Shown here piece after piece: positions 23,500 through 35,500 of a stretch of 64,000 bases of DNA; within the stretch, counting starts at the first letter, position 1; the number at the start of each line of letters is the position of its first letter. The notes under the pieces are model-generated. The model was given only the letters and a program-made list of their open reading frames with translations. It ran no database searches and was not told the DNA's origin. The translations under genes were made by a program, and so were the position numbers. Source of the stretch: Acanthaster planci (lineage: Eukaryota > Echinodermata > Asteroidea > Valvatida > Acanthasteridae); NCBI RefSeq assembly GCF_001949145.1, contig NW_019091416.1:993038-1057037 (forward strand), read 5' to 3'.

Positions 23500-24876
23500 T
23501 CCTTGGCTTGCAGTAGAAAATCAACTCTGCACAATCCGCACACATGCATATTATATCAATTCTCGGTTGGTGACCTTGTCCTCTGTTAAACTGACAAAAA
23601 ACTGTTTAACTGAAAAGTCTGATAACTAGAAGATGCTGGAAAATAAAATCCTTTTCTATTGACCTACACTCTAATTAGTGGGTGCAAAGTATCCCACAGC
23701 ATACAAACACAAAGTTGGGACCTGGATCACTTCTAAAACTTCGTCCTCGTTGCAAAAGGGGCTTCACAAATGTTAAGATCCCTTTCAACAGAGACTGTAC
23801 TTTCGTTCCACAGGCACTGAGGCATATATTTCCCCGCGTCGGACATTTAAATAAAACGTAGGGCAACTGTGTGATGCAGCAGGTATTAATTGTCATTCTT
23901 CGTGTTCAAATCCGATACCAGAACGTGACCGCTTGAGCAACTTTAATACCAAATGTCAAGGAATGAACTTCGCTCCAGTGCCGAAGCTATAATGAAGGCA
24001 CATGCGAATATGCACCAAAGGCGTATTTGATACGATTCATTCGCAGCCGTACTCGGTCAAACAGGCTAGATAATTGAACTGTATTCAGTACATTCACTAT
24101 ATGAGATCATAGGGCAAGTTTCCCTGCCACCCTAGTACCTGCCTTTGTCCTTTTGCTGTGGGTAGATTGATACGGTATTGAGTTCATCGTACATACACCC
24201 ATCGTCTGATGAGAGGTTCTTAAAACACAAACGGCTGATTCAAAAGCCAGATGCTTTGTTTGACCAGTTACGACTATGTTTTCAAGTCTGACATTTCTAC
24301 GGTAAGTTCCCATCCCAGGCTGATGTAGTCTGAGCATGTGCAAAATCTGGGAGGGGGATATATGTCCCCCACTTGCTGGGGGCTATTTAATCATCCCTCT
24401 CACTTGTTCCTGTTGAGAAAGAAATAAAGCGTATCAAGAAGAATTGTTCGGACTAACAACCTAAATGTATTCAATACCACTCACACAGGGAGAACAATTT
24501 TAAAAAGTCATTAATATGCCGCTCTGGTGTAAGATTTTGCACGAATATGACACATATTACAGATTTGCATCTGCATTATGAACATCGGCACCTATATACA
24601 TGTAGTGCCTATGGTGTCAGCCCCCCCTCCCCGCTTTTCAGAATAACCTGGCCGGGCAAGTCACCTCCCTATTTCCCTCCCCCCCCATATCCGGCATAAA
24701 TTTCCGCCACTCAGTCCGAGTACAGGGCGTAGGGTCCAAGTAATTAGAACTCTCACTGCCTTTGAAGTTTTCAACAACATTTCGACAGGATTTTGTCTTT
24801 CAGCGGGAAGGTCGTCTGTATCACAGGTGGTGGATCGGAAATTGGCTTCACCTTTGCAAAAGTATTAGGCCTATGA
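23500..24876 (+). pseudogene. DECR2 pseudogene: upstream block, exon 1 and exon 2 only
   Basis: About 23500-24345 aligns with 25690-26560, the upstream block and exon 1 of DECR2-B. Exon 1 (24231-24301) has ACG in place of the ATG and small length changes, though its donor GGTAAGTTCC is kept. An exon-2 copy at 24804-24876 follows TTTCAG. It encodes GKVVCITGGGSEI, with Glu replacing a Rossmann Gly, and then runs into a TGA through an inserted AGGCC. No exon 3-9 copies follow before DECR2-B. The evidence points to a tandem duplication of about 2.2 kb that left a decaying 5' fragment. Confidence 0.82.
24335..24716. repeat. Second copy of the 13430-13936 repeat family, in the pseudogene intron
   Basis: AACAACCTAAATGTATTCAA, ATTAATATGCC, GTGTAAGATTTTGCA, ATTACAGATTTGCAT and GCCTATGGTGTCAGC follow the same order as in 13555-13735. 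C-runs and CCGCCACTCAG close the right end. Confidence 0.55.
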
Positions 24877-25690
24877 GGTGCAGAAGCGAAACATCAGGGA
24901 CATCATTGATTAATAAGAGCAAAAATAAAACAAACGAAATACAATGACAATGGCAACAAACGGTTTTATCACACGGGCAATTTTCCTCATTTTCCGCACG
25001 TTTTTCCTTGAACTTTAACAAGCTAGCATTAAATGATTTAAAGCAAAGTAAAAATTAATCCCTAAAGCTCTTCAGAAGCTCCTATAAGACATGTAAATTT
25101 TAAATCATAAACTACGTCCTAAAAGTGAATTATCAGTATTTATTTGAGTAGAATGTATTTTTTTCCTTACACAGGCAGGAGATTATCACCAAGAAAAATA
25201 TTTACTAAAGTAACTGAAAAGTGGCATGGCCGCCGCGCTAACCGACAGTAATTGAATGCCTAATGAAGATCAATCTGGTCAGAGTTCATTTACACTAGAT
25301 GTGCGTGGAAACACGCGCCTTCGACTCCCTCAACATTTTGACCATTGCTCTCCATGTCTTTTAATATGGAGATCAATTATTCTGACGTACATGGAATTTC
25401 AATATATAGAAATACATAGATTCGAAAATAAACGCGCCTCCACAGACATGATTCGCTTCCTGAAAAAAATGCCTTTGCCCGTCATGTTTCACTTTTTGTA
25501 GTTTCACCTGACTTATACACGCAATTGTTTTGAAATTTATCTTTTTTCACGATATTTAGACCTCCCGATAAAATCCAAGATGAACAATTAGATGATTTGT
25601 TTTGTATAAAATTTGTGAAATAAAAGTTTGTGATCACTTTTTCATGTTAGTTAATATTGCTTGTATATCCTCATCCTTTCTGTTGTATGA
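24877..25690. other. Gene-free stretch between pseudogene and DECR2-B
   Basis: AT-rich; no further DECR2 exons and no recognisable coding sequence. From about 25690 the duplicated DECR2 upstream block begins. Confidence 0.4.
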
Positions 25691-26229
25691 TCCATGTTTT
25701 GCCCCTGCAGTAGAAAAAATCGGCTCAGGCTACCACGGAGGAAGGAACACAAACATGGCTCTTACACACAATCCGCACACATGCATACGTCATTTCTTGG
25801 TTAATTAGTGACCTCGTCTTTTGTACTGAAAAGTCTGAGAAGATCGAGCTACGAACATGATTTTTTTTTTCGATTGACCGACTCTCGAATAAGTGGATCG
25901 ATGCAAACTGCGAAGTCAGCATGCAAACAAACCCTGCACAATTTCGGAAATCGCGGCTTCGTCGCAACAGGGCGTATCAAATTTTAAGATCCCTCAAAGC
26001 AGATATAACGTGGCTTAGTTCTTGTTTTTCACGAGCACTGAGCATGCACATCATACTTCCCCGCCAGACATTTAAAACAAAAAGTAGTACAGTCGTACGG
26101 TATTGCAAGTATTAGTTGTCTTTCTTCGCAGTCAAAACCGAACCACAATGTGTGACTTTGCTTGAGAAATGCCCAATGCCCTTGAACTTCGCTCTACTGA
26201 AGTTGTGATTGTAACTGTACTTGTAAGCG

Positions 26230-26486
26230 CGCGCTTACACACACTTTAGTTCCATCTGATACGATTCATTCACAGCATCAAGCCAGCTAAAACCAACTGA
26301 ACTACCATGGAGATAGGCACATTCATATTTATAACATTTAGATCATAGGGCAAGCTTCCTTGCCACCTGCATCTGCACTTGCGTTGTGGGTAGATTGATT
26401 AGTCATGTTAGTTGGGTCCTGGTCGTGATCGAGTTCGTTCGTTCGCTTTCGTCTGATGAGAGGTACGTTCTGAAGTTAAAACGCAA
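26230..26486 (+). promoter_or_regulatory. DECR2-B upstream block
   Basis: Aligned with the regions upstream of copy A and of the pseudogene (GATACGATTCATTC, ATCATAGGGCAAG, TTGCGTTGTGGGTAGATTG). It is likely to contain the promoter and 5' UTR; the exact start is not visible. Confidence 0.5.
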
Positions 26487-29400
26487 ATGGCCGACTCAAC
26501 GCTAGATGCTTGTTTGACCAGTTACGACTATGTTTTCAAGCCCGACATTTTACGGTAAGTTCCAATCCTGGGCTGCTGATGTAGTCCGTGTATTTTCCTT
26601 CCTCCTTGGTCCGAGTGTAGGGTCTGAGTGATTAAAACTCTAATATAATAAGCTGCCTTTAAAAGTTCAACATTTGGGCAGGATCAGGCAATCCAAGGAT
26701 CTTTGCCTCATTGCCTGTGTAGAAGAGTGAAAAATTCTGTTGCACCCCCCTAAATACCCCCCTAAATGAGAAAAGATTCATACATTTAGCCTGATCAGGC
26801 AAGCCCAGATGTCATGCTCAAGTGTTCCACAACATTCAGCCTGCAGCCTGGGATATGCTAGGCCTACATAAAAAGAATTAACAGGCATGGTACATAAGGA
26901 AAACTTACAGAATTGCAAGCATGGTGCTGCTCCGTGTGACTACCAGCCCACCAAGTTGTTATGGATTTGAAAGGATATGGGTTTATGAATTCACTAACGT
27001 CAAATCGAGGTACATTTCTGTGGGGCGTATATTCCACTTTCTCGATCAAACTTCCCCTAAAAAGCCATCGAAACTGGTGTTTATCTCTTTAAATTAGATG
27101 ACCCATTTTATGGGGGGGGGGTAAAAAAAGGTGCTTTTTCTCACAACCCTCTTGTTTCCCAAACACATCACACACTTCGCGTGTTGGGTTTCTAGTAGTG
27201 ATTTGCAGTTCTGTAAGGAAAACAGTGGAAGTACTTTTTTTGAAGTATTTTTTTTGAAGTATTTGGACTCGATTGACAGTATTGACACTTTAGCATTAGC
27301 AGAGCTTATGTTGCTTTTAGTAATTATAAGGATACATTTGGTAGCATTTAATTTCACAGTTGGTTGACCCATGGCTTTCAAAGTCTTCGTTTGATCAGAT
27401 GGAACAAAAACCGTTAGAATTTAGATCTTTAATAGGATTCATTTTATGGTATTTTTCTTTCAGCGGGAAGGTCGCCTTTATCACAGGTGGTGGATCGGGA
27501 ATTTGCTTCACCGTTGCAGAAGTATTCATGAGGTGAAGTAGTGAAACATCAAAACCCCAAACTATGGAAACTGCAACAAATGATTTTCATCCAACAATCA
27601 TACTGCTAGCAACACTTACTTGGCTTATTAGCTGGTAACCTGCTCCTAATGTCTGCACATTACTTGCTTGGTATGCTTGGTATTATGTTCAGTGGCGTAG
27701 CTCAGATTTTACTAGTGGGGGGCACTAAGAGGGCACCAGCATCTTATGGGAGGGGTACCAGCTTTCATTGGTGTGGGTTAAGTATTTGTTAGCCTTGTTC
27801 AATATCCATTCATCCTTTTTTTTTCAGTGGGGGGGCTCCTGGGGGACACTGGGAATTTGTGGGGGGCATGTGCCCCCCCCCCAGTGGCTACACATGTGAT
27901 TACGTCCTCTGTTTACCTACTTTTTACAGGCATCAATGTGACACAGTTATTGCCAGCAGAAATCTGAACAGGTTGAAAGAGGTAAGGCCTAGGCTATACG
28001 CCATGCTACTGCCGTGCCGAACTCAATTCAATTTCTTTAAGTTCGGCTTGGCAATAGCACAATGTTAATTGAATTTGGCACGGCAAGCCCTTTAACTCGA
28101 CTGGGTATGCCGTGCTATCATCGTTCCAAATAGAAGTGGCATGACATTGCTCTATTTAAGTTTGGCATTTAGCGCAACTGCCGCGCTATTGCCCTGCTAT
28201 TGTCGCATTCATTTGAATTAAGTTCGGCCCAGCAGTGGCACAGCGTCTAGTCTTGTCCTAAGTTTTCCCAACTGGCCTGATCATTTTAAGACTACAAGCA
28301 TTGAACTTGTATATTTTCAGTATTTTGCAGTCCTTGAATTGGACTGACTGCGTTGCGTATCCCCATGGGTCTCTAACCTTTCTTGGAGGTGACTTTCATA
28401 AAAGGTTTATTTGTGACATTCCCTTGTGTTCATTAGGCAGCCAAGAGACTCGAGACTGCCACAGGACAGAGATGTCTGCCCCTTCAAGTTGACGTCAGAA
28501 AGGTAATTTGGAGGCCAACCCATCTCTTTTTGTAGCTTGTTGAAACCCTAAGACGCTCAAACTATAAAGAATGGCATTTAAATTGTTTTTCCTGTGGAAT
28601 ATACAGTTGGCGGCCAAAAATGTAATCTCAAGCTTGCTTACTTTTGTTGATATCTTGATGCTGAGTTATGAAAAGCATTTGTGACTGTATTTGAGATATG
28701 TTGCAAGCACATGCTTGCCTGTTTAATCATTTTTTTTTCCTACCACATAGCCAGAGGAAGTGTTGCGAAGTGTTGACCAAGCTCTCAGTCACTATGGGAG
28801 AATCGATGTCCTCATCAATGGTAAATATACACACAAACTTCACGTATCTGTTCCAGCCGTTCAAAACTCATTCATTCATCATGCTTCAATCAATAGATTA
28901 CTAGCCCTGGAAGCAAATGCGCCTTTGATGTTGGGATGAACATAATGTAAGATGTTTACATCTCACAACACCTGTTTTTCAGGAGCCGCTGGAAATTTCC
29001 CGACTCCAGCCAGTAGACTCTCCTTCAACGGTTTCAAGACAGTTCTTGACATTGATGTCATGGGATCATTCAACATCTCCAAGGCTGTCTATGACAAGTA
29101 TATGAAGGTAGGCCAAGGTTGCCAACATCTGCCAATTTTGTTCTCTAGCACAAATTGCAAACCAGCCAATTGTAAATAAAATAATTATGTACTGTTCAGT
29201 ATGTGCCCACAGCTATCTATTTAACCCTCCTTTGCTGAAGTCACTCTTTGGGTCACTNNNNNNNNNNNNNNNNNNNNNNNNNNNNNNNNNNNNNNNNNNN
29301 NNNNNNNNNNNNNNNNNNNNNNNNNNNNNNNNNNNNNNNNNNNNNNNNNNNNNNNNNNNNNNNNNNNNNNNNTTCACTCTTTCATGTGCATAATTGTGCA

Positions 29401-30949
29401 GTAAACCAAATGCAGCGAAGAGGACTGCACAAAAGGCCAACCGTGTACACACTGAACCTGTGCATGTTTGTGTTCCACATAGAAAACACATGCAAGAGAG
29501 TGACTGTGGGCACTCGTGCATATTTGTGCTGTTAAATGAAAGGAGGGTTAATGGATGGTTCCAGAATAAAAAACTTTCCACTTTCCATGTTGGAGAATGC
29601 CAGAACTCCCTACTGGATCCTGAATAGTAATTTCCGTTATTTGCAATTGGTATCCACTATCCAGAGCTGCCATGAATCTTCTTCACTGCAAAAAAATTCA
29701 GGACGATTTAGCATAACATGTTTAACAGTGAGCAGGCAGGTCTGTTAGTGAAGCAAACTTGTTCGCAAATAATGATTCCATTAAAGTTAACAAAAATAAG
29801 AACCACTTTTTGGAAAATTTGTTTTCTTTTCTGTAGGATCACGGAGGGGTTATCATCAACATATCTGCCACTTTGCCTTATCGTGGCCAGCTTTTTCAGA
29901 TCCATGTCAATGCAGCAAAGGCAGCGATTGGTAAGCATTGTACTGCCACACTGCAAAAGAATCCACCTGTAATTTTAAGTTATTGCTTTTGAAAACTTGA
30001 AAATCATGACACATTTATCATTTCACCAGACTTAGCCATTTTATTTGGGCTTTATTTTACCTAGACTCCATGACTATGACATTGTGCAACGAGTGGGGCC
30101 CCCAAGGCATCCGTGTGGTGGGCATAGCCCCAGGACCGATTGGTGATACTGAGGGTCTGAGGAGGCTGGGTAAGATTGCCTCAAATTTATTGTTCAAGTA
30201 AAAGCGGTGTTTATTCTTTGTAAATCTAAACAAATACAGTGAATGTCAATAGACCTACCCCTTAGAAATGTAAAGAAAGTACATCAAACATACTTCATAG
30301 AGGGTGAGCATTTGGGGCTCGAGGAACAATTGGAAAAGGGCATGATTAGTAACATTAGAAGCTTGAGGTATGAACTGGTTTATAGAGTTATCAAAATCAT
30401 AAATTATGACAAGAGGCTCTGAGTGTTCAAGGGGTAATAATGTTGCAAGAAGGTTTGCAGATGGTTCAGTTGTGGGTGTACATTCATTCTTACAGCGATT
30501 TCAATTCAGTGAGCTTGTGAGTGTCCAAGAGCTCGTGAGAAACAATTCATAAGGTTGCTCAGTTGAGACTCGTGCTGGTGAAGACTTGTCAAGTACTCAA
30601 CCACAGAGCTTGTGGTGATCACATGTTTGGTTTGAATCCAGTGTGCATGAAGTCTGAAATGCCAATATCAATGTTTTTTGAGGAAACAGGAAGTTTTGCA
30701 GGCCGCATATATGTCTAACATATAACAATCCTTTTTCCAGCTGGTGCGGGCATGCTTGGTGAGGAGGTGCTGAAAAAAATCCCCCTTCAGCGGATCGGTA
30801 CCAAACGTGAAGTTGGCGATTGCGCTGTCTTTGCAGCCAGCCCTGCGGCCAGCTATATCTCGGGCAGCACTATCGTGATGGATGGTGGACACTGGATGAC
30901 CTATGACAATAACTTCAGTTTCTACGCCAAACCAAAGGGCAAACTGTAG
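26487..30949 (+). CDS. DECR2: DECR2-B: peroxisomal 2,4-dienoyl-CoA reductase, 9 exons, C-terminus GKL
   Basis: Exons are 26487-26554, 27464-27532, 27930-27981, 28437-28502, 28751-28820, 28983-29107, 29837-29930, 30065-30169 and 30741-30949. The CDS is 858 bp (285 aa; mammalian DECR2 is about 292). Intron phases are 2,2,0,0,1,0,1,1, as in copy C. Motifs in order: TGGGSGI (cofactor), [92 protein letters not shown]. The protein ends KPKGKL, not the AKL of copy C, so its peroxisomal signal is non-canonical. The last exon is 15 bp shorter than in copy C. Introns 2, 3 and 6 contain transposons absent from copy A; intron 6 includes an assembly gap. A poly(A) hexamer lies at 31555-31560. Confidence 0.93.
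27690..27898. mobile_element. CAGTGGCGTAGC-type MITE in DECR2-B intron 2
   Basis: CAGTGGCGTAGC opens the element, followed by a GGGGGG run. The right side has a C-run and GGCTAC, a decayed complement. The matching intron of copy A (1900-2071) is 172 bp against 397 bp here and lacks this segment, so it is an insertion. Confidence 0.6.
27986..28258. mobile_element. PIF/Harbinger-like MITE in DECR2-B intron 3, at the 5' splice site
   Basis: The ends GGCCTAGGCTATACGCC and, reversed, GGACAAGACTAGACGC continue into the shared GCCGAACT...AATTCAA, giving imperfect terminal repeats of about 48 bp. TAA flanks both sides (27983-27985 and 28259-28261). Copy A lacks the element: its exon 3 runs GAG-GTACGTTTTCTC directly, matching the B sequence that resumes at GTTTTCCC. 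The TWA target duplication and GG termini suggest PIF/Harbinger. Confidence 0.72.
29225..29547. mobile_element. piggyBac-like MITE in DECR2-B intron 6, contains assembly gap
   Basis: TTAA-CCCTCCTTT at 29221-29233 and AAAGGAGGG-TTAA at 29539-29551 give perfect 9-bp termini beginning CCC and a TTAA target duplication, the piggyBac pattern. Copy A has a single TTAA at 574-577 in the same surrounding sequence (complement of CTATCTATTTAACGGATGG). 115 N bases (29258-29372) lie inside. Confidence 0.85.
29258..29372. other. Assembly gap (115 N)
   Basis: Run of N inside the piggyBac-like element in DECR2-B intron 6; no exon is lost. Confidence 0.99.
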
Positions 30950-32583
30950 AATGGACTTTGACAAGTGGTCATGGAATTGTCATCTACTGGCGTAAGAGGT
31001 GACGTGGCATAAATGGCTATTTTGTAAACATTCTGTGGGCACACAAATAAGATTTCAGTCATTTGATGATTTAAAAATAAGTAGGAAGCAGTGATTCCCC
31101 CAGTCTCCAGACACCTCATCCAACTTGGGTGGGGTTCTTTAGGCCACACCCACCTCTCTCATTACATTTTAGTACTTAGAAGCGGTAGATAATAATTTTA
31201 ATAGTTTGTTTGCATTGAATGGCCTTAAGCTAAAGCACAATTTAAAAAAAAAAGACAGTAAAATAGTTTTAAGGTTAACATTTGAAATTAAGGGTAACTC
31301 TGAATCCGTGTATAGTTGCCAAAAAGAATGTGGCATTAAAATTAGACCGAAATTCTTGCCATTTCAAGATGAAACTGGAATAGTGAAAAAAGTTTCGAAA
31401 ATTAAATTATGTGTTGATTTTTTGATATATTGCGCTTAGGAGTATTGAGATTGCATCATTGATGGAAGGCACCATGGTCGCAATTTTCAAGAAATGATTT
31501 TTTTAAATATTTGATTAAGCGATGTCCTTGTGACGGCGTAAACAAAACTGTTACAATAAAGGAACTGTGATGTTACAAAATTAAATGGCGGCAGCCTCCT
31601 TATATCTTTTCCTATCCCCAAATTATTAAGTCATGTACAATACTCTATGTATCTTTCAATTCCCCCTTCCCCCATCTTTAGTGAGGATATGGTCCCATTT
31701 TCAAGTTCCAGGGCGTGGGGTGTAACTCGTTGGGGAATGATTCAATCATAGTCCGTCCTCCCACCTTTTCGTGGTGAGCAAAGAATCGAAGTTCACTGTG
31801 AGGTTTTTTCTGACTTACCAAGACTAAAAAGATTGCTCAATAAGTGAAAACAATGGAAAAGGTCAAAAACATGGCATTTTGATGTAAGATTTTGCATAAA
31901 GGCAATACCATGGAGGTTCTTCCTACCTCCATGTATGACATGTGACTTGGACTTGATATTTCTTGACTCGAATACAAGTCTGATACAGACAACACTAATT
32001 TTCCATTTAAAGTGTTATAACAGCCGTCAGAAAGCGATAACATGTCCCAAAAAGTGAAATTTAGCAAGGAAAAATCCGCAGCATTTGCATGTACACTTAC
32101 CTGGAAAATTCTTCTTTTTTTTTCTTTTTTTTTAGACAAGTCTCAAAGGTTTGTGCTCAGGGGCATCAAGTGTTGTCCGTATACAAAAGGTTGAGCATTT
32201 CTGTATAGCTCTGGTGGCACACTCTGTGAGAAAAGTACAAATATCAGCAGTGAAATAATTTTTTCCCAAGGCTACCTGACGGGGATGCGGAGAGTTAGGT
32301 GTCGCATTGCGGCGACTTGAGTGAGACTATCAGCAAAACACGAGTTTGTATAGTCTCTGCTTAAGTCGTCTTGGCGCCTAGTTAAATTACCCTTGGCTAG
32401 GCTGCGCTTGCCCGGCCCCCTGCCCGGCCCCTGCTGATTCGAGAGAGATAAAAGGTCACCGCATGAGCGTAGCATTATTTGACCAGTGGGCATCGCATGA
32501 CTGGGTTCGAAGTACAGGGTTCAGGCTGTACGCAAGGCCAGGCCATGACCACATACCACACAGTGTGAAACGTCGAGCTAGAA
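30950..32583. other. DECR2-B 3' UTR and DECR2-C upstream region
   Basis: Poly(A) hexamer AATAAA at 31555-31560. About 31740-31910 is a third partial copy of the 13430-13936 repeat family (CACCTTTTCGTGGTGAG, GCATTTTGATGTAAGATTTTGC). The last few hundred bases should hold the DECR2-C promoter; they do not obviously align with the A/B upstream block. Confidence 0.5.
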
Positions 32584-35500
32584 ATGGCTGCCGTATCTGC
32601 AGACAAGTTTGAATTTGATGTGTGCATGCCGACGTATGATTACGTTTTTCAACCAGATGTCTTGAGGTATGGCTTAGCCTTAGGCCTAACATGCCTGTGG
32701 AGTGAAAATAATCGATTCAATATGTCCGCGTGATAAGTAGCCCCGTGCCATTTATGATTTACGCGTAGCCTAAATTTGATAAAGATGGGTCCATTGTGGA
32801 TTATGATGATTATGTAATGCCCCAAGTCGACCCCTCATTTCGACACTTACTGCCAGACTGTGAAAACTAGTGACCTGGCGACTTCTTCAGTACGTAGCAA
32901 CAGATTCACTGAATCCATGTATAGCTACGGGCCAATTGAATACTAAATAGCCAATTGAATCCATGTATAGCCAGCGTCACAGATGTGGCTATAGTAGATG
33001 ATAGGCCCTAATAACATAATATTTTCTGTGTGTTTTTCAGCGTCCCTTTTCTTTTGTTCCAACTCCACCTTACCATAGCCATGCCTACAGTCGAGTCTGG
33101 CTTGCTTTGGCCATGTTGGCCTGGATGTTACTTGTTAGGTGCATTGGTCAATTAGCATGATCACACGATTGCGTTGTGTATTTTAGTCAATTTTGTATCA
33201 TCTTAAACTTTGACCTTGCTTCCTTTTTTGTTACAAACTTCCACAGCTGCAAAGTAGAAATAAAAGACGATTGCCCAGTGGCAGAATTTTTGGTAAAGTG
33301 TGCAACAAGCGGTGTAGCGAGTGGGGGGGGGTGCACGCCCCCAATAATTCTTTTCATTCGGCAAATGAAACTGAAATTGATGTCAGGAATTATTGATGTA
33401 CATCGACCAGTCGGCAAATTGACCCTGGCACACCCCCCCAAAGAAAATGCCTTTGCCACGTCGCTGTGTGCAACAACTTGAACAAGATCAAGAAATAAAG
33501 CAAAGATCGATGATGCAGATCGGCCAATTGTGCACAACAAGGACATTCATGACTTGACCATTTTTTTGTTCCATTGCTTCATGTAGGCCTATTAACTAAT
33601 CCAAATAATTTGGAGTTTATACTCCCAATCATTGTTTTCTTGGGGACAGGCAGTGTCCTACCCCCTCGCAATCATGACAGTGCCCATGCCTACCGGGTTT
33701 TCATGTTTTTGAAGTGATTGGAAATGCTGGAACCATAGGATACCGAATTGTGACGTAATTTTGAACCAGAAAGTGAAGTGCTTATTAATGGGGTATGCAC
33801 AGGTTCATGCGCTAATGCCCGTTCCATACATGTACATATTATGTTCATGACTTATTGACTTGGGTAAAATGCAATATGGCACGCATAACTGACATAAACC
33901 GCATTTTGTGCCATACAGAAACAAGGTTGCTTTTATCACAGGCGGTGGCTCAGGGATCTGTTTCACCATTGCCGAAGTTTTTATGAGGTATGAATTGATA
34001 ATGTCATCTTTCATTGGTTCAGTGATTAGTGATTTTTCTGAATAAAATCAGCTGTGAATGTGCAAAGCTGGCCCATCTGTACATTTGCAAGTCTGTGCCT
34101 AAAATTAATGACGGAGAGCCCTTTTTGTTTGAAACAGACATTTAAAGTCACAAAAACCTTGAGGTCAAAATATCTTGTCCTACTTTCCTACCCCTAGAGC
34201 CATGGGCTTTGTTGTGCTGAACACCATAGTTTTATGGGTATTGCATTCCACACTAATCGCCAAGTAATCAGTAAAATAGAAACAGTCATATTCTCTGTAC
34301 AAATGTGAAAATCCAATATCAGATATTCAAGCTAATGTTATTGTCCTCTGTTATTCTCTTAAATCCCAGTAATTCTTTAACGTTGTCTTTCTAGGCATCA
34401 GTGTCAAACTGTCATTGCCAGTAGGAATCTTCAGCGGGTTCAAGTGGTATGTCCCCTCGTGTACATTACATTTTGCCAACTGAATCTCATTTTGCCAACT
34501 GAATCTCAAACATGTCCAACCTTTAATTAAACATTTTATGATAGATCAGTGTAAACCCTAAGTTCTGGTAGTGTCAGTATCTAGGAAGTCATGCATAAAC
34601 AGACCTAAACATTAATGACTTCACACTTTGATTGCACATGCTCTGTCCTATGGGGGCCTCATTGGATCTTGTCCGACTTCACTGTCAAAAAGCAATGTCA
34701 TAATAGTAGAGATCTGTCGCCTCATTCACATGTGGTCATTAACGTGATCCGGCGATAAATTATAGTCAGATGATGAAAGAGGTATTTTTAGAGTCTTTGT
34801 TACCCAGACTAGATGTGTAATATGTGTGTTTGAAGTCATAACCTTTTTTTTTTCTCTGCAAAATTAGTTAAACAGTAAGCAGAAAATTTTTTGGGTAGTG
34901 ACAAGATTATGGATGAAACTTAATTAGATTCCTCCAATGTAAAGTTGTGGAAACGTCGACCAGAACAGCATTATCAGGATTCGTGAATTCAACGTGATGC
35001 TTCTGTACTTTTGTACTATAAAGCAGAGAATCATTTATCACAACATGTTTTTTGCAGGCTGCTAAAAAATTGGAAAAAGCCACTGGCCAGCAGTGCTTAC
35101 CACTTCAGCTGGATGTCCGAAAGGTATTTACCTCAGACTGGCTAGAGATGGCCATATGGTAAAGACTAGACTGTTTGAAACTAAAAAACGCCTCGCAAAA
35201 AATCCTACTGCAGGGAATTGCACAAACTTTACACGCTGCCTTTCTCTGCATTACTATACATGTAATTAATGATAATTTATTCATTTATAAAGTGCAAATG
35301 TCATACTGATATGTTCAAATGCACTCTACAATGAAGACATAAAACAGGGTCGAGCCAATGGCATACAAGGGCACCTCAGGCAGCCGCCAAACGACCCACA
35401 TCCATCTATATCTATAGAAAAGATACAATAGAAGCAGTTACAGTTTTAGAGGTGGGAGGAAAACCTTGGGGAAGAAATTTCTGGGTAAAGCCCACGGAAT

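Noticed and set aside
28301-28492. Open frame [16 protein letters not shown] ahead of and through DECR2-B exon 4
   Set aside because: The frame differs from the reductase; the true exon 4 begins after CATTAG at 28437 and reads [10 protein letters not shown].
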